Below the pieces are notes generated by a model. That model was not told the DNA's origin, did not search any database, and was given only the letters and a program-made list of their open reading frames with translations. The position numbers and the translations under genes were made by a program. A DNA stretch of 64,000 nucleotides. Origin: Salipiger abyssi. Its GTDB lineage: Bacteria; Pseudomonadota; Alphaproteobacteria; Rhodobacterales; Rhodobacteraceae. Numbering within the stretch: position 1 is the stretch's first letter; each line of letters begins with the position of its first letter. Positions 26,018 to 31,910 of this stretch are shown in pieces. Where the stretch lies: NCBI RefSeq assembly GCF_001975705.1, contig NZ_CP015090.1, positions 62,001 through 126,000 of the forward strand, read 5' to 3'.

Positions 26018-26905
26018 ATGATCACCGTCAACCGTATCGTCTATGCGGTCTTTGAAACCCCCGATCTGGAAGCGCAGATCGAGCACTACACCAAGATCAT
26101 GGGCCTGACGCTGGTCGCCCGCGATGGTGACAGCGCCTATCTGTCGGCCAGTGCAGATCACCACACGGTGGTGCTGCGCAAGGGGACGGAGGCGCGCTGC
26201 GACACGCTGGGCTTTCAACTGCCGCCGGGCACCGATCTTGGTGACTATGCCAGGCAGATCGAGAGCCACGGGCTGACCACCAAGCGCCAGTCCGATCCGC
26301 AGCCCTCGATTTCCGAGGCGCTGGTGTTCAGCGACGACAAGGGCACCAATATCGAGGCCTTCGTCTCGGCCGAGCCCGCCAATATCGGGTTTCAGCCGCA
26401 GGGCATCGTGCCGAACAAGCTGGGCCATGTGGCCTATAACTGCACCGATGTGCAATCGACGGTGAAATTCTACTGCGAGGTTCTGGGCTTCAAGGTCAGC
26501 GACTGGATGGGCGATTTCTTTGCCTTCCTGCGCTGCGGCCCGGATCACCACACCATCAATCTGGTGCAGGGGCAGAAGACCAAGATGCACCACATCGCTT
26601 TTGAGCTGCGCGACTGGACCCATATCCGCGACGCCTGCGACTGGCTGGCGCAGGACCGCATTCCGCTGGTCTGGGGGCCGGTGCGGCATGGGATCGGGCA
26701 CAATATCTCGACCTATCACCGCAATGCCGACGGGCAGATCATCGAGCTGTTCTGCGAGCTGGACCGGGTGAACGAGGCGCTGGATTGCTACGATCCGCGC
26801 CCCTACCACCAGGAGTTTCCGCAAAAGAGCGGCAAGGTCTGGGAGGATATCCAGCTCGGCGCCAATATGTGGGGCACGCCCCCGCCGGAGGGCTTTCTGG
26901 ACTGA
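26018..26905 (+). CDS. Extradiol-type ring-cleavage dioxygenase (VOC superfamily)
   Basis: A 295-residue protein with two vicinal-oxygen-chelate modules, the layout of type I extradiol dioxygenases. The metal triad is visible in the C-terminal module as His137 (GHVAYNC), His192 (MHHIAFEL) and Glu243 (IIELFCE), and HGIGHNISTYHRN supplies further conserved active-site histidine and tyrosine positions. It would cleave a catechol-like substrate next to the diol with Fe(II) and O2. It is followed by cupin and SnoaL genes. The substrate is not identifiable; a trihydroxylated aromatic is attractive given the transhydroxylase-like enzyme 5 kb away. Confidence 0.85.
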   Translation: MITVNRIVYAVFETPDLEAQIEHYTKIMGLTLVARDGDSAYLSASADHHTVVLRKGTEARCDTLGFQLPPGTDLGDYARQIESHGLTTKRQSDPQPSISEALVFSDDKGTNIEAFVSAEPANIGFQPQGIVPNKLGHVAYNCTDVQSTVKFYCEVLGFKVSDWMGDFFAFLRCGPDHHTINLVQGQKTKMHHIAFELRDWTHIRDACDWLAQDRIPLVWGPVRHGIGHNISTYHRNADGQIIELFCELDRVNEALDCYDPRPYHQEFPQKSGKVWEDIQLGANMWGTPPPEGFLD

Positions 26906-26941
26906 CACGGCCAAACCGACACCAGAGCACAGGAGGAGCAT

Positions 26942-27403
26942 ATGTCGGCACCGAAAGAGTATATCGCGGCGGATGCGGGGGAGGTCATTTCCTTTATGGG
27001 GATGGATCTCGTCTGGAAGATCGTCAACGAGCCGGAGGGCGAGTTGCTGACCTTTATCCAGGTGGCGCCGCCGGGCGGCGGCGTGCCGCTGCACATCCAC
27101 CACAATGAAGACGAGTATATCTATGTGCTGGAAGGCTCGCTGCGCTTTCAGCTCGGCGAGGATGTGTTCGACGTGGGCGAGGGCGATCACGTCTATATGC
27201 CGCGCGGCAAGGTCCACGGCTTTCGCATCACCGGCGACAAGACGGCGCGGATTCTCTTCACCCTCGCGATGAAACCCGAGAGCCGCTACGTCGAGATGTT
27301 CGAGGGTCTCGTGGGGCTTGCGCCCGAGGAGTTCGACAAGGTCGTGGAGGTCTGCGGGCGCAACCGGGTGGAGTTTCTGACGCCGCCGCAGTTGCCGGAG
27401 TGA
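26942..27403 (+). CDS. Small single-domain cupin protein
   Basis: A 153-residue cupin_2 protein. Motif 1 is HIHHNEDEYIYVLEG (residues about 52-66), giving His, His, Glu ligands, and motif 2 is MPRGKVHGFRITG with the fourth histidine. Single cupins in catabolic operons include quercetinase-like dioxygenases, isomerases and non-catalytic binding proteins. It is too short for gentisate 1,2-dioxygenase, which has two cupin domains and about 350 residues. It is 36 bp after the dioxygenase, in the same operon. Function unknown. Confidence 0.75.
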   Translation: MSAPKEYIAADAGEVISFMGMDLVWKIVNEPEGELLTFIQVAPPGGGVPLHIHHNEDEYIYVLEGSLRFQLGEDVFDVGEGDHVYMPRGKVHGFRITGDKTARILFTLAMKPESRYVEMFEGLVGLAPEEFDKVVEVCGRNRVEFLTPPQLPE

Positions 27404-27426
27404 TCATGAGAGAGGGAGGAGAGATC

Positions 27427-27786
27427 ATGACGGGAAAAGAGCTGGCGGAGGCGGTCTTTGGCCGGGTCGACGCGATGAAGCCCGAGGCCTTTGCGGAACT
27501 GCTGACGGAGGACGGCTCGTTCACCTTCGGCAATTTCCCGGCGGCGGTGGGCCGGGAGGCGGCGGCGCAGGCGGTGAGCGATTTCTTTGCCGGAATCGAC
27601 GGGATCAGCCACGACATCCAGGATGTCTGGGAAAGCGGCGATACGGTGATCGTGAAGCTGGGGGTGACCTATGACCGCAAGGACGGCCAGTCGATCACCT
27701 TGCCCTGCGCCAATATCTGGACCTGCCGGGACGGCAAGATCGCCGATTACCGCATCTATATGGATGTGAACCCGGTCTTTGCGTGA
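27427..27786 (+). CDS. SnoaL/NTF2-like small protein
   Basis: A 119-residue alpha+beta-barrel protein of the SnoaL-like family: MTGKELAEAVFGRVDAMKPE at the start, then FAELLTEDGSFTFGN, and IWTCRDGKIADYRIYMDV at the end. Such proteins act as small isomerases, cyclases or hydrolases, or as non-enzymatic ligand-binding proteins. The chosen start has GGGAGGAGAG upstream; an ATG nine codons earlier is less likely. It is the last gene of the operon before a convergent pair of hairpins. Confidence 0.72.
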   Translation: MTGKELAEAVFGRVDAMKPEAFAELLTEDGSFTFGNFPAAVGREAAAQAVSDFFAGIDGISHDIQDVWESGDTVIVKLGVTYDRKDGQSITLPCANIWTCRDGKIADYRIYMDVNPVFA

Positions 27787-27793
27787 GTATGTG

Positions 27794-27816
27794 CCCGGCC
27801 CGCGCTGCGGGCCGGG
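27794..27816. terminator. Terminator hairpin at the convergent junction, first stem
   Basis: Perfect 10-bp stem CCCGGCCCGC / GCGGGCCGGG with a GCT loop, 8 bp after the SnoaL stop. It lies between convergent transcription units and probably ends the plus-strand operon; no clear U tract. Confidence 0.55.
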
Positions 27817-27842
27817 GATGGGGAAAACCTGACCCACAAGGC

Positions 27843-27865
27843 CGGGGCGTTGTTCGAGCGCCCCG
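27843..27865. terminator. Terminator hairpin at the convergent junction, second stem
   Basis: Stem CGGGGCG / CGCCCCG with a 9-base loop, 3 bp from the end of the minus-strand GntR gene. With the stem at 27794 it forms a two-hairpin bidirectional termination zone. Confidence 0.5.
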
Positions 27866-27867
27866 CC

Positions 27868-28572
27868 TCACTCCTCCGGCGCCGTGCCCTCGTGCAGATC
27901 GCTGATCACCGCCTGCGAGGTCGAGCGGTAATGCGCTTCGAGCGCGGCGCAGGCCTCCTCGGCCTCGCGCGCCAGGCAGGCGCCCAGGATGCGCTCGTGT
28001 TCCTGCGAGACATCGCGGGTCAGCGCCGCCTCGGCGCTGTGTGCTGTGCGGAAGGCGCGGTAGCGCTCGGACTGGTCGAACAGAAGCCCCGCGAGATATT
28101 TCAGCCAGCGCGAGCTGCTCGCCGACAGAAGCTGCATGTGGAAATCCTTGTGCGCCTCGATCCAGTCGAAAGAGCCGGTCTCGCCCGGCTGCGGGATCGG
28201 GGTGCGCGAGAGCACGTGATAGGCCGAGAGGATCCGCCCCTCCCAGGCGACGTCGCCGGTGGCGATGGCATCGCGCAGCGCCTGGGTTTCGATCAGGATG
28301 CGCGTGTTCAGCACGTCCTGCACCTCGTCCTCGTCCAGTGGCGCGACGCGAAAGCCGCGCTGGCTTTCGGCGACGATCAGCCGTTCGGAGGAGAGCCGGG
28401 TCAGTGCTTCGCGCAGCGGGCTGATACCCACGGAATACTGCCCGCGCATCCAGTCGGATTTCAGCACCTTTCCCGGCGGCAGGGTGCCGAGGATGATGTC
28501 CCAGCGGATCCGGTCATAGACGCTTTCCGCGACGGTTGCCTTGCTGCCGGTCTCGCCGGATTTCTTTTGCAT
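27868..28572 (-). CDS. GntR-family regulator, FCD subgroup
   Basis: A 234-residue FadR/FCD-type regulator. The N-terminal winged helix has VAESVYDRIRWDIILGTLPPG and VGISPLREALTRLSSERLI; the C-terminal FCD domain has the metal/effector-binding residues in AHKDFHMQLL and EHERILGA and a final EAHYR. These regulators generally repress catabolic operons until an organic acid binds. It sits at the end of the minus-strand VOC/SDR block and convergent to the ring-cleavage operon, so it could control either. Confidence 0.9.
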   Translation of the reverse strand: MQKKSGETGSKATVAESVYDRIRWDIILGTLPPGKVLKSDWMRGQYSVGISPLREALTRLSSERLIVAESQRGFRVAPLDEDEVQDVLNTRILIETQALRDAIATGDVAWEGRILSAYHVLSRTPIPQPGETGSFDWIEAHKDFHMQLLSASSSRWLKYLAGLLFDQSERYRAFRTAHSAEAALTRDVSQEHERILGACLAREAEEACAALEAHYRSTSQAVISDLHEGTAPEE

Positions 28573-28672
28573 GAGCCTTACCCTTCCAAGCCGCCGGCCT
28601 GCCGTCCGGAGGACAAACTACACGCGGGGCAATCCGGCAACAACTCCGCATCGCCCCGCGCGGTGGGCCGGG

Positions 28673-29161
28673 TCAGAAGCTCTGATCGGCGATCGTGGCG
28701 AACATCTCCTTCACGGCGCTGTCGAGATAGAGGATTTCGACAAGCGTGCCCTTATCGTCGGGGTGTTCGTAATAGTTGAAGCGGGTGTCGCCGAAACTGC
28801 CCTTCTGCACCGCCTGGAAGCCGCGCGCCTCCATCTCCGCCGCCGCAGGGTCGAACTCGGTGACCTCGAACCCGAGGTGATGCACCCCGCCTGTGGGCAC
28901 GCGTTCGAGATATTCGGCATAGGTCGAGCGCCCGGAGACCGGCATCATCAGCTCGATCTGCATATCGCCCATATAGCCGAAGGCCATCTCGTAGGAGACC
29001 TCCTCCATATTGCCGCGAAACCAGGTGACCTTCGGATCGGCGGGCAGGGTCATGAAACGGCCCGTGCCCATGGTGGTCTGCATATAGGCGATGGCGGCCT
29101 TCATGTCGGGCACGACAATGCCCATCTGGAACAGCCGCCCGGGCAGGTTTTCATGTGTCAT
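28673..29161 (-). CDS. VOC-superfamily protein (glyoxalase-like)
   Basis: A 162-residue single VOC-domain protein of the glyoxalase_4 type: LFQMGIVVPDMKAAIAYM at the start, MQIELMMPVSG in the middle, then GVHHLGFEV and GTLVEILYLDS. The candidate metal ligands are the histidine in GVHHLGF and the glutamates in IELM and VEIL. Single-domain members include isomerases, epimerases and ring-cleavage accessory enzymes. It is the last gene of a minus-strand unit with two SDRs. Substrate unknown. Confidence 0.75.
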   Translation of the reverse strand: MTHENLPGRLFQMGIVVPDMKAAIAYMQTTMGTGRFMTLPADPKVTWFRGNMEEVSYEMAFGYMGDMQIELMMPVSGRSTYAEYLERVPTGGVHHLGFEVTEFDPAAAEMEARGFQAVQKGSFGDTRFNYYEHPDDKGTLVEILYLDSAVKEMFATIADQSF

Positions 29162-29185
29162 GTTGCTCTCTCCTCCTGTTTCGTT

Positions 29186-29938
29186 TCAGACGCTGGAATA
29201 GCCGCCGTCTATGACCAGCTCCGAGCCGATCATGAAGCGGGACTCGTCGGAGGCGAGGTAGAGCACCGCGTCGGCGATCTCTTCCGGCTCTGCCGCGCGG
29301 CGCAGCGGTGCGCCGCCGAGCAGCTGGTCGAGCCCTTCCGGCGTGGCGATGAGATCCGCCGTCATCGGCGTCGCGATCACGCCCGGATGCAGCGAGTTCA
29401 CGCGGATGCCGTCCTGCGCCACCTCGGCGGCGACCGCCTTGGTAAAGAGCCGCACCGCGCCCTTCGAGGCGCAGTAGATGGAAAAGCCGGGCCGGCCCAC
29501 CATGGCGAAATTCGACGACACGTTGACGATCGCGCCGCCGCCCGCGGCCTTCATATGCGGGATCACCGCGCGCACGCCCATGAAGGTGCCGCGGGCGTTG
29601 ATATTCATCACGAAATCCCACTGGTCGAGCGTGCAGTCCTCGGCATTGGCGACGGTGTAGACGCCGGCATTGTTCACCAGAATGTCGATCTTGCCGAAGG
29701 CGTCGAGCGTTTCGGCCACGACCGCCTCCCAGTCCTCTTCCTTCGAGACGTCATGCTTGCGCACCTTGGCCGTGCCGCCGGCTTCGGTGATGAGGCGCAG
29801 GGTTTCGGCCAGCCCCTCCTCGTTGACATCGGTGGCAAAGACCTGCGCGCCCTCGCGGGCCAGCGCGCGGGCATGGGCCTGACCCATGCCGCTGCCGGCG
29901 CCGGTGACGATGGCGGATTTTCCCTGAACGCGTCCCAT
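29186..29938 (-). CDS. Classical short-chain dehydrogenase/reductase
   Basis: A 250-residue SDR with TGAGSGMG near the N-terminus, NNAGVYTV, catalytic Ser in NVSSNF, and Tyr-x3-Lys in YCASKGAVRLF. The C-terminus SELVIDGGYSSV is typical of FabG-like dehydrogenases. The ATG at 29938 has AAGGAG upstream; a longer in-frame extension is not supported. It is preceded by another SDR 59 bp away in the same direction. In this locus it may oxidise a cyclic diol or alcohol intermediate; the substrate is unknown. Confidence 0.85.
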   Translation of the reverse strand: MGRVQGKSAIVTGAGSGMGQAHARALAREGAQVFATDVNEEGLAETLRLITEAGGTAKVRKHDVSKEEDWEAVVAETLDAFGKIDILVNNAGVYTVANAEDCTLDQWDFVMNINARGTFMGVRAVIPHMKAAGGGAIVNVSSNFAMVGRPGFSIYCASKGAVRLFTKAVAAEVAQDGIRVNSLHPGVIATPMTADLIATPEGLDQLLGGAPLRRAAEPEEIADAVLYLASDESRFMIGSELVIDGGYSSV

Positions 29939-29997
29939 GGCGGTTCTCCTTCCGGTTTCGGTGGATATGTGCCCCGCCGGAGCGGGGCGGGGGATGG

Positions 29998-30741
29998 TCA
30001 GACGAAGCGCCAGCCGCCATCCACGAGCAGCGTCTGCCCGGTGACGAAAGCGGCGTCGTCGGAGGCGAGGAACGCCATCGGCCCGACGAGATCGTCGGGT
30101 GTCTCGGTGCGCTTGATCGCCTGTTGCTGTGCCAGCATGTCGAACCATTGTGATTGCGGGCCGCCCTCGGTGGTCGGCGTGCGCACGAGGCCGGGGGCGA
30201 TGGTGTTCACGGTGATGCCGAACTCGCCGCTTTCCGAGGCGAGGGCGCGTGCAAAGGCGATCAGCCCGGCCTTGGAGGCGCTGTAATGGCTGTTATAGGC
30301 AAGGCCCGAGTGGAAGGTGGTGGAAGAGACGGCGATGATCCGTCCCCAGCCTTTCTCCTTCATGCCCGGCAGCACCGCCTTGGTCAGGTGGAAGATCGAG
30401 TCGAGATTGATCGACAGCACCCGGCGCCAGTCGTCAAAAGACATCTCTTCGAAAAGCTGCGCCGGATAGATACCGGCGTTGTGGACGAGGATGTCGCAGC
30501 CGCCCATTTCGGAGGCAACCTGCTGGCCCATCGCGGCGATGCTCTCGCCCGAGGACATGTCGCAATGGATGGCCAGCGCCTTGACGCCCAGCTTTTCCGC
30601 CTCTGCCACGACCTCTTCTGCCGGGGCGATATCGGCGATCACCACATTGGCGCCCTCTTCGGCAAGGCGCATGACAAACGCCTTCCCGATACCATTGGCA
30701 CCGCCGGTGACAATGGCCGTCTTACCCTTAAGACCCTTCAT
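29998..30741 (-). CDS. Classical short-chain dehydrogenase/reductase
   Basis: A 247-residue SDR: TGGANGIG near residue 12, HNAGIYPA, the Ser of AVSSTTFHSG and Tyr-x3-Lys in YSASKAGLIAF, with a C-terminal QTLLVDGGWRFV. It is the first gene of the SDR-SDR-VOC unit. GGGAGG precedes the ATG. The upstream A+T-rich region holds an operator-like inverted repeat (30811-30840). Two adjacent, clearly different SDRs suggest sequential or stereospecific oxidation steps, but the substrates cannot be read. Confidence 0.85.
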   Translation of the reverse strand: MKGLKGKTAIVTGGANGIGKAFVMRLAEEGANVVIADIAPAEEVVAEAEKLGVKALAIHCDMSSGESIAAMGQQVASEMGGCDILVHNAGIYPAQLFEEMSFDDWRRVLSINLDSIFHLTKAVLPGMKEKGWGRIIAVSSTTFHSGLAYNSHYSASKAGLIAFARALASESGEFGITVNTIAPGLVRTPTTEGGPQSQWFDMLAQQQAIKRTETPDDLVGPMAFLASDDAAFVTGQTLLVDGGWRFV

Positions 30742-30810
30742 GCTTTCCTCCCAGAACTGCCGGCCTCCTCCTCCGGGGCCGGGGAGATGCGTTGGTCGCC
30801 GCATCTCCAT

Positions 30811-30840
30811 ATTTTCCAAAATTGTAATTTAATGGAAAAT
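30811..30840. promoter_or_regulatory. Operator-like inverted repeat ATTTTCCA-N14-TGGAAAAT
   Basis: Perfect 8-bp arms with an A+T-rich 14-bp spacer, 70 bp upstream of the first SDR start. The TGGAAA half-sites match the palindrome at 24064-24087, suggesting a shared regulator. Confidence 0.5.
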
Positions 30841-30920
30841 TGTCAATCCCGATCTTGGAAGGGTGCACAAGGCGGTGTGCCCGACCGTTCGGGAACGGCC
30901 GGGCCGGGAAGGCGCATCTT

Positions 30921-30934
30921 CTTTGATATCAAAG
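30921..30934. promoter_or_regulatory. Perfect 14-bp palindrome CTTTGATATCAAAG
   Basis: A second, unrelated dyad in the same promoter region. It could be an operator for a dimeric regulator; it resembles no site I can name with certainty. Confidence 0.35.
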
Positions 30935-31073
30935 TTTTGTGCCGGCTAACATGCCCCCGGGCGAGAGCCGGGCGCATCGGGCTCTGTGCGGCGGGAATCT
31001 GCCCGCACCCTGCCGGGCAGGCGCGATCCAATGGGAATCACGCATGCCGGGCCGGGGCGGGGTCTGCGTCTGC

Positions 31074-31910
31074 TCAGAGGCGGATTTCGACCGGGTGCGG
31101 GTGCGACAGCTCCAGCGGAACCGTTTTTTCCGCGCCGTCCGGTGTCGAGAGGCGCAGCTCGATCCGGTCGGCCTGTGGCGGGATCTCGGCAAAGGCGAAC
31201 TCGCCGAACCCGTTGGTCACGGTGCGTGCCCGTTCCTTGCCGTCCTCGTGCAAGGCAACGGTGATGCCCGCCGCGCAGTCGGGCCGCCCGTCTGTCTCCT
31301 GCAAGACCGTGCCGGCCACAAGCGCATGGGTCAGCCGCCGCATGTTCTTGTAATAGACCCTCGGTTTCGCCGCCTCCATGCCGGGAAAACCCTCAAGCCC
31401 GTCGCGCGCCACCCGCTGCGCCAGTGCGTCATTGTCGAGCTTTGCGCATTGCAGCGCCGAGGTCGGGCAGGCCTGCACGGCGCGCGGCATCTCCCATCCG
31501 GCATCGAGCAGATGTGCGTCGAAGCTCCACAGATGCGCCGCGCCCGTGCCCGCGTCGCGCCGGATCATGCCGAAGGGGCAGAGCGCCTCCAGCTCCGGTG
31601 CGTGTGCCTTTTCCGGGTCGAGCAGCACGATCCCGTCCGCGCGCTTGCGCAGTGCGCCGGTGCTGTCGGCCTTGAGGCAGGGCGCGTCGTCGCAATGGCT
31701 GCACATGCGCGGCACATAGGTCAGCTCGACCTGCGTGCCGCTGCCGCGCTGGTGCTTGTCGATGCGGATCGTGTCGACCCCGGCGCCGCTCTGGGCGGCG
31801 GAATAGCCGGGGAAGTCGTTGCCGATATGCTCGTCCTTGGTGGCCAGCACGCAGTTGTGGCAGTTCACGCAAAGGTCGAGATCCACGGTCAGGGTCCATT
31901 TCGCGCTCAT
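31074..31910 (-). CDS. Iron-sulfur subunit resembling pyrogallol transhydroxylase small subunit
   Basis: A 278-residue protein. The ferredoxin-like part has Cys14-Cys17-Cys20, Cys70-Cys73-Cys78, Cys111 and Cys148; the C-terminal 80 residues form a carboxypeptidase-regulatory-like beta domain (GTVLQETDGRP, TNGFGEFAFAEIP), as in the Pelobacter transhydroxylase beta subunit. PRVYYKNMRR also matches that protein. Four cluster ligands present in the Pelobacter subunit are replaced (Thr24, Trp128, Asp131, Ala144), leaving ligands for two [4Fe-4S] clusters rather than three. No Tat or Sec signal is seen, so it is cytoplasmic. The start overlaps the large-subunit stop (ATGA). Confidence 0.85.
   Translation of the reverse strand: MSAKWTLTVDLDLCVNCHNCVLATKDEHIGNDFPGYSAAQSGAGVDTIRIDKHQRGSGTQVELTYVPRMCSHCDDAPCLKADSTGALRKRADGIVLLDPEKAHAPELEALCPFGMIRRDAGTGAAHLWSFDAHLLDAGWEMPRAVQACPTSALQCAKLDNDALAQRVARDGLEGFPGMEAAKPRVYYKNMRRLTHALVAGTVLQETDGRPDCAAGITVALHEDGKERARTVTNGFGEFAFAEIPPQADRIELRLSTPDGAEKTVPLELSHPHPVEIRL

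Larger units (their letters stand above)
30742..31073. other. Intergenic region upstream of the SDR operon
   Basis: A 332-bp gap between two minus-strand units with no gene. It contains the inverted repeat ATTTTCCA-N14-TGGAAAAT (30811-30840), the perfect palindrome CTTTGATATCAAAG (30921-30934) and a GC-rich stretch at 30945-31060 with short inverted repeats that may terminate the transhydroxylase-like operon. Confidence 0.5.

Noticed and set aside
26942..27403. Gentisate 1,2-dioxygenase
   Set aside because: The protein is a single cupin of 153 residues; gentisate dioxygenases have two cupin domains and roughly 350 residues.
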